DNA of 64,000 bases from Rhyzopertha dominica (Eukaryota > Arthropoda > Insecta > Coleoptera > Bostrichidae). The DNA is taken from positions 10,292,001 through 10,356,000 of the forward strand of contig QCXZ01000001.1 in NCBI GenBank assembly GCA_025024175.1, read 5' to 3'. The notes below the pieces were generated by a model. That model was not told the origin of the DNA, made no database searches, and saw only the letters and a program-made list of their open reading frames with translations. The translations under genes were made by a program, and so were the position numbers. How positions within the stretch are numbered: the first letter of the stretch is position 1; the number at the start of each line of letters is the position of its first letter. This document shows positions 24,230 through 37,129 of the stretch, in pieces.

Positions 24230-26560
24230 CTATTGGAACAACGCAAATGCATTCCGTTTGCTGTTAAGTTTGGCGAAATTAAATACCCATATTCCGTCCT
24301 GTTTGTTGTTTTGCTTGACGTTCTCTTTGTTGTGTGGCGTAAAATGTCCGAGTCCCATACGACCCCAAAAATAAAAAAAACCGTTCTCGAGAGCAAAAAA
24401 ATCTTTACTATTATATTATGTAATTTGATGATGTTCAGTCGCAGAACGTATTTTTAAGCGTAACCATTTGCTATACGTTTCCATATTTTCCAACACAATA
24501 TCTATAATTAATTGTCACATAAGATATACTATTAGTCCGTCATAGTTACTATTGTTGTTAGATTAGTTGTCTCTCAAAATGAAACCTAGTTATCAATCCT
24601 AACAGCTTTATTCACACTGATAAGAAGAATTTTAGTAGATACAATGTATGTGAAACGGCATTATGAAATACACAAGAAGGGCAAAATTTATCATGAAAAA
24701 GAAAATTAGTGTCTTTAACCATTTTTATACAATGACTTGCATGTGCACCGGAAGAAGATGTTAATTTGTTAATCTTTTAAATGAAGTTTAATTTGTATCA
24801 CACACATGAAGTCATCGTAAAATTTTATAGTGACTTCTGTGCCATATGCAGTAAGTAGGAATTAATGGCAAGTATATACCTAGGGAATTTTTGCTATACA
24901 CATTAGTAGCTATGCAGTTTTGCACATTATTTTTTCAAACTTTTAAAAATATATAGAAATATGAAAGTGAGTTATATTGCCTTTTTTAGTGTTTCTCTAG
25001 CAATGNAATTTTGCACTACGACTTAAGTACGGGCGGCCAAAATGGGACGAATTTTCGAAAACTTATGGCCGTATGGAAGGATTTCCTCTCCCTAAAGAGG
25101 TTGCGACTAACGTTTCGCCGGTAAATGTGGCTAGCTTTTTCAAAGGAAGTCCTATTGTTGTAGAAAATCTTTGCTCTTGGACGACAGATGTCGCAGTGAT
25201 ATTTTCATCTGATGCTGTGATTAGAAATTGCTGTTTGGTCAGCTACTATTGTATTGGTTCATGACCTCAGCTTTCTACATTCCTAATTTGATCACTATGT
25301 TCAAACCGGAATCTATTGAATTGTTATTGAAAATATTCTGCCATCGCCGATCTTTCTTGTCGAGTGTTCCGTTGATCTGGTATCGGTATTGTATTGTTAA
25401 TAAAAATTTGATTGTACATACGAAACAAGCAAGATGCTTCAGAAATGTCCAAGAGGAACAGACATAAAGGTTTATTTCATCTAATTTACTATTACGACCG
25501 TTCCATCTCCTATTATATTGCCTCTCGCATATTTCGTAAGCCTACACATTTAAAGATGCTACCAGCATCTCTCAAGCGTTACGATTTATAAATTTATACA
25601 CTCCATAAAAGCAAGATACAGTTGAGTAACTCCATTAAGTAAAGAGCTTCCCACCATTATGTCAAGCCATCAGATACCAGACCACGGCCTACTAAACCGT
25701 AATTGTTAATGCAAACTCACGCCTTTTAGGACAGGTGACATTCAAACTAGGAAATGTGCAATATTAGATCACGCTGGTTACCAAAATGTCGTTTCGTTTC
25801 CTTTGCCGTATCCATTGTAAAGTTCATGGCAACGTTTTAGGAAATTTATCTAATGTAGAACCTTTCGCACTGCACTTATACACCTTTCACTCGGGGGATC
25901 AAAAAAGTATTGAGACAGTACTTGACGGTAATGCGCTTGGTAGCATTTCGCTTTGTTGCTGACGCTTGTATTCATTAATCATATGTGTTGCATTGAGATT
26001 ATTGCGTAAGGAGCACGTGTGATTTTGCAGGCTTTCTCTTTGAATTGGAACAATTATTACAAAAAGCAACCGAAACACGCGGTTCTCAAAATGAAGGAAA
26101 GATACGTCACGGTTTGTGTAGAGTCAACACACCTATTGTTCTGACCCACACGCTATTTTTTGTGCAGTCTTGAGTAACGTTATTATTATATAATTTCACT
26201 ATTTATAAACGGCGGAATCATTTATGCGGCAGATTCATCGAAACATTCGTCCCACTGTCAATTTAATTCGCGTTGGATGTCATAACAGAGAAGAAAAACA
26301 ACGGAGAATCTGATGAATGTAGTATTTAAATCGATGATTTACTATGCCGGATATAAAAGCGATTTGTAAATGGTTTAACGTGTTTCAGTTCATTAAGAAA
26401 CCATTTAAACTACATAAGGCAGATTTCTCTTCTCTATTTTAAGCTAGAATCTAAGCCAATCACATACTCCAATTTAAGGTGTTGTTATGGTTACTGGGTT
26501 GATTTTAACTAACATCAACTTTAACGAGAAGAGAATAGGGACTGACCCATAGTATATTAA
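24230..26560. other. AT-rich putative intronic DNA, nothing firm
   Basis: A sequence from about 25895 (GGGGGATCAAAAAAGTATTG) resembles some mariner termini, but no matching end was found. Small open frames at 25073-25467 have no recognised domain. Confidence 0.35.
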
Positions 26561-26564
26561 AAAA

Positions 26565-26800
26565 CCGCCGCAAATTGAATCAATGCTTCCACATCCAATT
26601 GTCAAAATGACATTTACGTTTTTATTTCTTATACTATACGATTAGTAATCAGATTTTGAGCATTTTGATGTCTCTCTACACATTTTTTCTAAGACAAAGT
26701 CCTCGTGATATTAGCAGAAATATATAAATTTTAAAATCGGTGTTTTCCAAATAACTCGAAAATTATTAAGAGTGCTTTCGGATCAGAAATTTGATTTTCT
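26565..26800 (+). repeat. Dispersed repeat, copy also at 56935-57165
   Basis: Both copies share CTTCCACATCCAATTGTCAA followed directly by AATGACATTTACG. They also share GTCCTCGTGATATTAGCA and AATAACTCGAAAATTATTAA, with about 85-90 percent identity by eye over roughly 230 bp in the same orientation. There is no coding capacity and the repeat class is unknown. Confidence 0.75.
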
Positions 26801-26809
26801 ATATATATT

Positions 26810-28720
26810 TAAATATATATATTTAAATTCTTCAAATCAGAAGGAACTATGTTGAAGAAATACTGAATCATGAAGAACTATACAAAGGAATGTGGCAGGT
26901 GTAGATAGTTTAAGAAGAAAAGCTTAGTATACGAGAATAAAAACCTTTTTGAATGTTGAAAGCATCATGTTTTACTAGTCCTATTCTGTTCACGTTCCAA
27001 AAACTTTATACAGTTACTTAAAAATAAAAGTTATTCCTTCATCATTTTTTTAAAGAGTTGATTAAGTAGAAAAGGCTCAACTGTAATGTGCTGCAGATGA
27101 ACACAAAATTAACCCAAAAGTTTGGAAAGTGACGTTAGAGTAATTAAAAAAATCAAATTGTTTTCATTTTTTCAAAAATTCGTATGCTACACCATTCGCA
27201 AAGTTGTTAAACCGAACCAACTTGAGAGATGTTTCTATAAAAATCATTCTCGCTCTCTCATAATTGCAGTCGTATCCTTACGTGATACGCGTAAAGATGC
27301 ACACGCTGATAGACAAATTAATAGCCAACTCCGTNGCTTAACCTCACATTATGCAANTATGCAACGTTTTTATCTAATTTTTGTAATTAGTTGCAGAACC
27401 AACAAACCTTGCATTCCTCTGCGATTTGCTGCTAAAGCCTGCCGATCGCAATTTCAACAACGGATAAACTAACAAATCATCTTTTGTTACTGTGATTGAC
27501 AAGCGTGATAATTTGAGTGTGCGAAGCACATGAGTTTTATTGCGTGTTGTAATATATGCAGTAACCTCAAAAGTGGCTGTGACCTTTATAATTGGAATCT
27601 CGACACTTCTTGTGGCATACATGATTCATGAGGCTCATACTGGCAGAAGAAAAAGATTTCTTTTTCGCTCAACTGTTTTGATTGACTAAAATTGTTACGG
27701 AGAAAATGGTGTTTATCGCTGAAATAAAATTATTTGGTACCTCTGTAAGATTTCTCTCCATCAGGCCTTGGTTCAACGATGTCAACCGCCTCAATCAATG
27801 TGTTTTTCTTCGATACAGGTCACACAAACAGGTTCAGATTGAGTAACACTAATTCGCAGTGTGTTTGTGGTAAAAGTAGGTGATTTAGTGCCAGGATTTG
27901 GTATAAATTACCTATACGCGCAAAAATGTACTTCGTAGCAACGGACTTTCTCTCTTTTTGGAGAATTAACGTACGGTTGATTTATGTAACCATATGATAG
28001 ACGTTTAAATCTATACGTTCGCCTGTGGTATAGGAGAAAGCTTATATGGTTTCACAAAAGTAACAGCAAGTATTTTGTTGCACGAGTGAGGGATTTAAAG
28101 CACCTTATTAATTTGAAATTGGTGATAAACTGATGAAGACGTCTAAAGAGCAACAATTAATTAAGGAAGTCAGCAGACATATTTAAAAAAATTGCTTCAT
28201 AATGCACCGAAAATAACGTAATGCTTTCTAATACATCATATACATATTTGCATGAATTACTTAGAGCTGAAAACAATGAACCACGCACGAATTTTCATAC
28301 CTTTGTTAATAAATTAGGTAAAACATGTTCCCAGTTAGACTTCTCCATATCCCTTATATACTTCAAGAAATACATCAATTTAGCATGGTTATCTGGTTGT
28401 AATCAAGTTCCACGACTTGGTAACCATCATTAAAATGATGAGTACTCTTACGTTTCAAAGTACGTTTTTATATTCGTCCATATTCCACAATGAATTCCTT
28501 TGTATGTTATTAAAATTATTGACAAACTATTTTTCACCACATTCTGTACAATATGTCGAAACAAGCTTGCTAAATAAAGTGAAAATTAGCATATCAAAAT
28601 TGAAATTGACATTCGAAACATTGCACACAATTCAGCGTAAAAACAAAGCAATATTCTGACCATAAACAAGAATTACCGTTAATATATATGTACGTTTGTA
28701 AGCGCTTAATTAAAGAAACA
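26810..28720. other. AT-rich putative intronic DNA, nothing recognised
   Basis: The open frames at 27122-27472, 28221-28433 and 28417-28659 show no motif and are AT-driven. Two single N bases occur near 27335 and 27357. Confidence 0.35.
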
Positions 28721-28726
28721 ATCATA

Positions 28727-28855
28727 TATATGAGTATGTTGGTGTTTTGACCTTTGAGTCCCATAATGTTACTAGTTTCAGTAATGGGTGTTTGGTTTTA
28801 AGAATGTTAACCTTGTATACACTTTCTCTATCATTCAAATGAATTAAATCTAAAG
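28727..28855 (-). repeat. Dispersed repeat, inverted partner of 18545-18690
   Basis: The reverse complement matches 18545-18690, including the blocks around GGTGTTTTGACCTTTGAGTC and GGTTTTAAGAATGTTAAC. The minus-strand frame 28722-28970 runs through it (LKTKHPLLKLVTLWDSKVKT), which suggests a coding origin in an unidentified element. Confidence 0.7.
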
Positions 28856-28959
28856 TAAGAACAATTTCTGATAGCGAATGTTCAAGCACATCATCATTTT
28901 GTGTTATACACTTTTCAGTTCTTTTTAGTAGATTTAAATGTGTAGTCCGCGAAAAACTT

Positions 28960-31470
28960 CCCTGAACCAAAGCATTAAATGCTTCTTATACTTTGTGTAT
29001 TAAGTCGTTTTTGGTGGTCACAGGTTTTCTGTACCCTTGATCTTTACATAAACCCATTCTTGAGGTAAATATTAATGCTAATATTCGAAATGAAAAAAAA
29101 ATTGAAGCATAGTGTTATGAATTTGAATCCACTGGTGTATCAGAAAGCTTCTAGATGAGTAAATTGAGCATACATCATAAATAATTGATCAACTGCAAGC
29201 GCGAAAATAACACTTCGTCTTGAGCAACCCACTCCAAGTGTCTAAATAACAAGCCTTACCATNTTGAGGTCCAGTTTCGTAAGGACACGCCTCGCAGACT
29301 TAAGTGTAACAATGAAAGTTACTCAACCTTATATAACTGTGGTTATCACGTTAACATCTCGCAGTAAAAGGTGTATTGCCCAAAAACATAAGTCTAAATG
29401 GACGAGATAGACGATCACTTAAAGGTTCTAATTGGCAAAACAAACAAAATTGAAGCAATTGTGCAAGAAGTGTAAAATTCGAGGTTTGAGTAGTATCCAG
29501 CGCTATTTATTATTTTATCAATAACTATCTAATTTTTTAACAACTAGAACGAAATATCCACTCTCAAAGGTTCCTTCTATAAACTTTCATTCTTCATTAC
29601 AACTTGAACGGTATCCATCGTATCTAAGTTCTTTGCTTGACTGGCCAGATGTACATTTCGTTAAGATAAAAAAGACTGTTCCGCATATACCACGCTTTCA
29701 AGTGTTTCTGTGTCTCAACTGCATTTCTACACCGCTTTTGCCAGCTGACTGGCAAAATTCGTGACCGAATGATATCTGGATCGTTTTATCTGTAACATTA
29801 CTCGATCGCGTCGGCGAGGCGTATATATTTTATTGTTACATAATCCTTTGTCACTACACTTTCGGTTTTTGCTGTAACGCGGTGCAGACTGCAGATTATT
29901 GCTTCGGACTTAACTCACCAACGAACATTGACATAATATGTAGCATTCTGCTTTCTTCTCCTAATAGTGTAGGTAGTAGTCCATTTTGATTAGCATTTTT
30001 AAACTGTTAGATTACTACTATTTTTTATTGACATCAGTTGGTTATATAAATCGACGCACTCTAGCGGAAGATGCAAAACTTATTTAAAAGAAGACCAGAA
30101 AAAAAGATTTTTGATATACCGTAATGGTGGTCAGCAGAGCGATCAGTTTGGTTTGGATATCAGCTGTAACTTGGATTAATAATCGTGTTAGAGTCTTGGG
30201 GTAAGAATTTTTTTGCAAATATTAACTACGCAGATTTCATTAAAAAATAGGGCGCGCACTTGATACGTTCTTCAAAAAGTCGATGATTTATAGAAAAAAA
30301 TTCAACCCCATGTTGAATTGAGACAAAGCCCCTGTTGCTCTACAAATTCTGTTGAAACACATTTTGTGTAATTATCATAACATATAGGAAGGAATAAGGG
30401 GTAGAGATTCCATCTATTAAAGTAGCATAACTTGTAATTGTTGAATCCAAGTCAACGAACTTATAGGGTTGCTGGCTTTGAATATAAAAATCAGATTCTG
30501 TAAGACATCCTACTACAATCAACATTTTTATTTACTTCTTCGTCATGCAAAGTTAATAATGAATAAATTAAAACCTGTAAACAGGGAAAATTCTTGAAAA
30601 AACTTGAAAGAGATATGTAGGTTTTTTGACTACATGTAACCAATTTTGTAGCAGAACATAAATGACACTGGTATACCAGCTTTTCCGTACTGAACAAAGA
30701 GTAGTTGCAATTTTCCTCTTTTAGTAGTACTAATTTGCCTACATTCTTAGATTCTTACAATAAACTAAAAAACTGCATAGATGCAAGGACAAAAGGTTAA
30801 GTTACTTTTAGTATGAAAAAGCTGGTATACCTAGCTAGCTATCTCTGTATTTTGATACACTGAAACAAATCTTTTAATTTAATCTATTTAGCTCTTTTTT
30901 TAAGATACTGCACAATAGTACCGTAATGAAAAGCAGCAACATTATTGTCGCATATATAAAACATGACTAGTCACCGATAGCTCTTCATTTGTGTTGTTTG
31001 TTATTTAGATACTTTTACGTTTAGTAACAATAATATTAAAACTATCACCAATCTGAGTATAAGTAATTATGAATATTAATAAGATTTGTTGTGAAGTAAA
31101 ATTACAAATGATGAAAACTACTCTTGCAAATATAAAAAAATACTTCAAGTAGCTACATTATAAGTGGTTGAATGCCTTTCAATAAAAAAGGCAATGAAAA
31201 ATAGTGAGCAAACATGTAGTTGTGTTATAACCTATAGCATAATTCGCCAAAAATAAAACTAAGTTTTGGGAACAACTTTTGGAGAGCTCGGAGAATAATA
31301 GTAATAGCTGTGGATTTAAATAATAGAATGGGAAGATAACTAAATAGAGAGTGACATTCGGTGAACAAGAGGAAAAAACAAAGAACAATAACGGACAAAC
31401 AACATGTTAGTAAGGAATACACAAGACAGGGCGAAACCAAGAAAGAGAAAATAATAATAAATTATATATT
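28960..31470. other. Putative intronic DNA with a GC-richer patch
   Basis: Bases 29690-29920 are CpG-containing unique sequence, including TCGATCGCGTCGGCGAGGCG followed by a TATATATTTTAT run. No gene is supported. Minus-strand frames at 30340-30697 and 31179-31440 were not recognised. Confidence 0.35.
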
Positions 31471-31499
31471 ATATGTCAGTGTTTTTGGATGTTAGAGTA

Positions 31500-31975
31500 C
31501 TCAGAGGTTACGAAATATATAGTAATCATCACTAAAGACAGAAGCAAAAACAAAAGAGGCTATAATTAGAGTGCATTAACTATACACTAAACTATACTAT
31601 ATACTAATACTATAAATATGGACGAAGGGAGCAAACAATAAAGTAAACCATACACTATTATATAAAGCAATAAAAAATATCAGAAAAATAATCTATAAAA
31701 CTCGAGGAAAGGCGATAGGGAGCACAGCCAAATATTAAAAGGTGTAAGACCAGAAGGGAGGCTATTTGTAAACCAGAAATGAAAGTTAGAAAGATGAGAT
31801 GCTAAGAGAAGTCAAAGGAGTAGGTAGAATGGACATAATAAGAAACGACAAAATTAGAGAAAACTCGGAAAAGAAAAAAGTTTAGAAGAAAATAAACTAA
31901 AGTGGTTCGGACACCTGGTGACAAAAGTACAAAAAGGAGGAAGAACAGGAAGACTGTTGTTGGTGCTAGCTTATG
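31500..31975 (+). pseudogene. LINE C-terminal fragment
   Basis: The frame near 31830-31960 reads IRNDKIREN, then LEENKLKWFGHLVTK and KGGRTGRLL. The pattern ENxLxWFGHLxR, followed by a basic GRP/GR stretch, closes the C-terminal region of many insect non-LTR retrotransposons that resemble RTE and related clades. The upstream part, to about 31500, is A-rich and frameshifted. The catalytic domain is absent. It does not continue the minus-strand LINE at 33.1-34.6 kb, since it is on the other strand. Confidence 0.6.
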
Positions 31976-31979
31976 AAAT

Positions 31980-33050
31980 ATAAATATTATTTAATCAATT
32001 AAAGTGACATTTATATCTTATTACTGATGACGTTTGTAAAATCACTCAAGAGAGAAACAAACTGCAATTTAAAATCAAAGACAGCGAGTCTGAAAGCAAC
32101 AAAATGCTTATAATTATTTCCTACCTTATCGCGTCGCAAATTTTGCTGCCACCAATCGCCGTGCATTGGACAATCTTCCAATTTTCTTTACACGCAGTTA
32201 ACTCGCACATTAAACAAGTCAAGAATCACTCACGAATTAAAAAACATAGGTAATAGACCTAATCAAGCACTAATCGAGTTCAAAATCACCCACGAATTCG
32301 TCAAAAATGTATCCCGTCTTTTCACTCCGCACTATCAGTGGTCACTAAGCGGGTCCAAAACGTGCGATTAGCGGTGATAACACCTGCACTGCAAGTCGTC
32401 TCCATGGAAACCAGGAGTTTTTGCGAGTCGTCACCATGGCACCCAATCAACAAGCCCTACCGGTTTAATAAATTATTGGACAATGCTTTGATTCTAGTCG
32501 TACCATTTCAATAAATATGTCGGTGATTGATTATGATTATTAACCAAGGTAATTTTGGGTTCGCGGGAGATTATGACTCGGGGGTGTTCTTAAGTTTGAT
32601 AAGAAGACGGCGTCGATTTTATTTGTAACTAGCTTTCATTTATAATACAGTATTAGTATTTACTCATTTTAATGAAAAACCCACTAATGTCGGTTTTCGT
32701 ATTTTTCCAAGCTATTATTACGTGTCTCACATATTTTCTTTGCCACCCTTTTTTGAGTCTCTAATGCGTAATATTTTGGTTAGCTGCTTTTCTAAAAAAT
32801 AATCGTACTATGCTCTTGACTTGCGAGATGGTATATTTTATTACAAATAAAAGATAAGAAATATTCACTGAGGTGCCATAAGACTTTATAGCTTGTCAAA
32901 TTCATATACAATGCAAAATTCTAGTTATAGTGAAGCAATAGATCGTTATTGTTGCGGCTTTTTTTACTCCATGCGTCGATTGCTATAATGATTGCTGTAT
33001 CTTTATCAATTTCCACTGCGAATTATGATTCTGTATAAATGGTAATATGG
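31980..33050. other. Putative intronic DNA with a GC-richer block
   Basis: Bases 32110-32470 are unique sequence with a repeated CACGAATT motif (CTCACGAATTAAAAA, CCCACGAATTCGTC) and CpG-rich stretches such as CCATGGCACCCAATCAAC. No coding potential is supported. This is a candidate regulatory island. Confidence 0.35.
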
Positions 33051-33059
33051 CCCTGGTTA

Positions 33060-34620
33060 CTCTATGAGCAGTTTTGATCCGTTCTCTAACCGTCTCTCTG
33101 CCGCTAAAATGGCTGGCTCTGTCCTAGATATTTCATTTTGTTTGTGGTTCTCAAAGTTCGGTTCCCTATCTTGTATTTTGTGCCTGTTTTTAGAACTGTT
33201 CATCTGGAAGGATCTCTTATAACGATGTTGCTCTTCGTGCAGTTTATTATCAGTCCATTTTTGTGGAGTTCGCGTTCTGCATTTTCTAAGATTTTTATCT
33301 TTTTTTGCTCTCCGCCATTACTAACAGGCCATCTGCATATGCAAAGATTATAGGTAGTACTATTTCATTATCCTGCTTGTTAGGGTTTTCCATGTTAATT
33401 ATGGTTTTTCGAAGAGCTTCATCTAGTACGATGGTGAAAATACGGGAGGATATTGTACATCGTTGCTTTACGTCTTTGTTTTTCTGTTTCGTTGGTGTGG
33501 TTTGTCCGAACCACTGCACTGTAGTATTTTCGTGTAGGCAAGCTTTTATTATCCTCTTAAGTAATGTCCCTGAGGATTTGTGGCACTACCTCATGGTTTA
33601 TCGTATCAAAAAAGCTTTCTGTAGATCTATGGCCATCACCAGTATTCTGGTGCCTTCTCTCCATTTCTTTTCTAAAATTTTTCTAATGTAAACATGTGGC
33701 CATCAGTTGATCTATTTTTTGCAAAGACTACTTGGTACTGGGGTACTTCTCGTATGTATTTATCCATCTCTTCTAGTAATAACTCAGAGTAATACTTGTA
33801 TCCAACACTGCATAGAGTTATTCTTCGGTAATCTGCTGTGCTTTGTGGTGTTTTAATTTTGACGATCGGTACTAACATTGTAGTGTCCACTCATCTGGTA
33901 TTTCGTTGGTTAACCACGCTGCTTCTAATGTCTTTTGTACATTTTGTTTTAGAAATATTGGTCCGTATTTTATCCATTCTTTGTTGATCTTGTCTAGGCC
34001 TGGTGCTTTGTTACGCTTCACGTTATGAATTACTTATATCGTCCTGTCTTCAGAGGGTGGTTTCCCGAAGGGCCAGTAGTCATTTTCTGCAATTAAGTTT
34101 ACTTTAGGTGCACTGTTTTTCTCTTCTAGCTTTTTAGCCCATGCGTCATAGGTATATATTTTCTGGAGCATTATTTCTTGTGTATTTCTTTAGATATTTG
34201 AAAGTATAGCTAAGGCGATCGCTAGTAGATATTTCGGTGATTTTCTTAAATTCTTGGCATTTCTTTTCTGTTTTCTGTTTCTGTTTATGTATTTATTCTA
34301 AGCTGTATTTTTTGTTTCTCTCTTTGCTTTTATCGTTCTTTCTAGTACATCATTAGCTGTTTCCTTGATGTTCTTTGTTATTTCAGTTCATGAACTGTAC
34401 CCAGTCTTGCTTTTCATTTTACTCTCAATGACTTCTGTGTACCTTGCTCTTACGGCGTCCACTTGGAGTGTGCTGATGCTAATACGTATATTTTGGGGGT
34501 TGTTGGCGTTTTTGTTATTTTTCGCAAAGTGATCCATTTGGCACTTTTTAGTGTTTATCGAGCTGCCCACAAGTATATGGTCTATTAGTGATGTGCTTTT
34601 CCCATTGCTTCAAGGTTGAA
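33060..34620 (-). pseudogene. LINE fragment, endonuclease end through reverse transcriptase
   Basis: From the right, the minus strand shows NTKKCQMDHFAKNNKN and IESKMKSKTGYSS, the end of the linker after the endonuclease. A decayed PGPDQINKEWIKYGP follows at about 33970. Then come LVPIVKIKTPQSTADYRRIT and FAKNRSTDGHMFTLEKF (33672-33890), VKQRCTISSRIFTIVLDEAL (about 33450), and FAYADGLLVMAESKK, where the catalytic YADD has become YADG (about 33310). A degraded FKYLGS-like part follows to 33060. Frameshifts separate these blocks. The motif style differs from the jockey-like fragments at 15 and 40 kb, so it is a different clade. Confidence 0.8.
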
Positions 34621-34629
34621 GACATGATT

Positions 34630-35390
34630 TGTTTCTACTGCAAGTGTTCTTTATGGTGAGATTAAATAGGTGGGCAATGTTCTTAGGCTGGTTTCCGTTT
34701 TCATTTGTCTACAAATGGTATGTGTCAAGTTTAAGTGAAGTAGCTACTTGATAGTTAAAAAAGTAATTAAAGAGAATTGAATTCTGCATTTACAGGTAGA
34801 ACAATTGATATACCGTCCCATTTGAAAAAATCAAGATGTCAGCTATTAAATATTCCTGTCTATAAACGTTCTCACTGCAGTAAGCATTAGCATTGTCAAA
34901 CAATAGTACTAAAAACTAAACAACTATTTTTAGTATAGTTAGTAGGCCAGCTCAATTTGAGCTTATTTTTTGAAAAATGTTTTCGGAATCATTGAATGCG
35001 TTATATTTTCGAGAAAAAACCATGAACGACTGCAAAACTATTTATTTTAAGGGGTATAACCAAAAGTGCGCGGAAGATGCCAATATTTTGTTTGCCCTCC
35101 CCCCACGCCTAAAATTTCAGTTGCCCACTCTGAGATGAAAACCTGGCTACGGCCCTGTAATGAATGTAGGAGATGATTTGAATATTATAAATATTTAAGT
35201 AATCATATTAAGATTTGTAATTATTAGCGGCATGTTTTAATTAATTCTCAAAATACATTAACTTTTCAAAGATAATATCTTACCCCCTACGAGAGCCTAC
35301 CATATGTCTACTTTAAGACATACTTACATCTAACAAAACCTTGACAAAGAAGTTCTAACCCTTTTGAAAAAATATCTATTTTAGTCTGCA
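34630..35390. other. AT-rich DNA with a possible isolated transposon end
   Basis: At 35142-35158 the complement reads CAGGGCCGTAGCCAGG. A terminus of this form is common on some insect DNA transposons. It points leftwards, but no partner end was found, so the element cannot be bounded. Confidence 0.3.
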
Positions 35391-35399
35391 AACTAATCA

Positions 35400-35790
35400 T
35401 CAATTGCACACAAGACTTCATTGTTTGTTGTCTGGCCATGCTAAATCGGGAGAATGGGGCGGGTAAACAACCAATTTTATAAATTTTTTACAATGCATTC
35501 GGCTTGTGGGCAGGGGCGAAATCCCATCTTTGTCCCAGAAAACTGAAGCAAAAACCTTGCCGCTCTGCTTTTGCATACGAAACTTTTTGAGTGGTGGATA
35601 CGCGGAATGCTGCCACTATTTACATTTTTCTTTAGTCTCTACGCCATAGTGATGGATACCTGTTTTGTCCATAGTGACAATTCGATCCAAACGGTTTGAG
35701 GAATCTTCAAAACGACAGCACATCTCTTTCGACATTGTCACGCGAACACATTTGGCCGAAATCTTCCTCATTCCCTACCTCAGTTAGTCG
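35400..35790 (-). pseudogene. Mariner transposase fragment, internally deleted
   Basis: The minus-strand reading gives DRIVTMDKTGIHHYGVETKE, equivalent to the mariner block TxDETWIHHYDPE with the catalytic DE changed to DK. It continues with PPLKKFRMQKQSGKVFASVF and WDKDGI. After a deletion a YPPHSPDLA block (about 35450) corresponds to the third catalytic aspartate. The region holding the second aspartate is missing. Upstream, to about 35790, the N-terminal half is only faintly readable. This DD34D-type mariner differs from the deleted family at 5.8/36.6/45.4/55.7 kb. Confidence 0.75.
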
Positions 35791-35799
35791 ATCCTGGTA

Positions 35800-36620
35800 A
35801 GAAACTTAATAGGTACTTTCATCCATTTCAAAAATGTCAGGATAAAATTTCGTGAAATGCAATAATCACATCCGTTACCACATTCTTCGGGCTATAAACC
35901 TGAACATTTTATGACGCGACCGATGAAACATACAATTTGCAGTGATCATGATCATCTCAGCATTGACATTTGCAGCGATCTCACTCGATTCTGTGAAACC
36001 TACGCGATTCAGACAACCTTGCGCGGCGCATGGAGCAAGTTTCAGTTGTGTCAAAATACCAACGTGCGATTATGTAAACTTTAGGAAGCCTACTACGATG
36101 CTTATTATTACTGTTGGACAACCGCTACACTACGTAAAAGGCGAGCGCCATTTGTAACTGTAAATTTACAAGGAAAGTATGACGCGCATGAATGTAGTTC
36201 TTGAGGCTTAATTGAATTGTATAATCGTGATGATTAGCTGGGAGAAGTGCATATAAAACATAGTGGAGGAACCGCAGTATAATAACGCTTGAAGATGTTG
36301 CGTTAGTTGAAAAGTCTAGTTAAATCTTGAGAGTCGTCAGTGGAAGTTGTCATCTTTATCCAGATAGAAAACAAGATCAATTGTATTACTTCTCTGAACA
36401 TACTATTGAGCTTCTTACTTATTAGTTTTAGAGAACTTCGGGGGTTATTTCTCTACAAAATCTCATTATTCATTGTCGTAAATCTTCTACTGTATCAGTC
36501 TGTCTCGTATTCCTTAGATTTTATCTACATATAACTTGATGTTCCAAATATATGCAGATGCACAAAACGGGTTATTTTGAGAACCTAATCCGTCCTAATC
36601 GAATCTTCCAGCGAATCAGT
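35800..36620. other. Putative intronic DNA, nothing recognised
   Basis: Bases 35930-36200 are slightly GC-richer. They might still be remains of the mariner N-terminus or unique sequence. No gene is supported. Confidence 0.3.
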
Positions 36621-36624
36621 TGAT

Positions 36625-37125
36625 TCACGAAATTCGCCTTTCCACTGGAGGAACAGAATGAAATCTTCAGAGCAGTTCTTCTCGCAAACTCCTTTGACAC
36701 ACGCTGCTTTATGCAATTACGTCGCTGTCTTTCATATCTCGTCTACACTTTTAGAATGATGCATTTAAATTTTCTGTCTTTTGGTATTTGTCTATTGTTT
36801 GTTTGTCCATGCGGTCTTCTTCCATTATTGTAGCTACAACAGCAGCAAAGGTGTTGTCGGTAGCAGTATGAGGTCTCCAACTTCTGCGGTCATCTTTAAC
36901 ACTAGTCCAACGCTGAGGAACGCTTACTCCATCAAGTTACTGTTGAACTACCCTCATACGACTCCTAGCAAAGTTCTTCTAACGCACCGTGAATTTCGGC
37001 AACCGTTTTTTCGCGCAGTGTTTGAATTTTGATATAAGCACATTAATCTGCTACAGTAACGCGTTCCATTGCATCAGACTACCCCGGTTTAAGAATGTTT
37101 TCACATAAACTAAGTGAACTGTCCA
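36625..37125 (-). mobile_element. Internally deleted mariner, copy B, ends lost
   Basis: This copy aligns with copy A over the blocks CGTCGCTGTCTTTCATATCT, GCATTTAAATTTTCT, GTATGAGGTCTCCAACTTCT and GCACCGTGAATTTCGGCAA. Neither terminal repeat is present, because both sides drop out of alignment. The minus-strand translation shows the transposase N-terminus best here: MERVTVAD, then CAYIKIQTLR and KTVAEIHGALEEL, characteristic of one mariner group, followed by stops. Confidence 0.75.
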
Positions 37126-37129
37126 CACA

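Noticed and set aside
25895..26400. Mariner-like terminus GGGGGATCAAAAAAGTATTG
   Set aside because: No inverted partner or TA pair could be found.
27122..27472. 116-residue plus-strand frame
   Set aside because: It contains ambiguous bases, has an AT-driven composition and shows no family motif.
35142..35158. CAGGGCCGTAGCCAGG as a transposon end
   Set aside because: It is kept only as a remark, because no opposite end or target duplication was seen.
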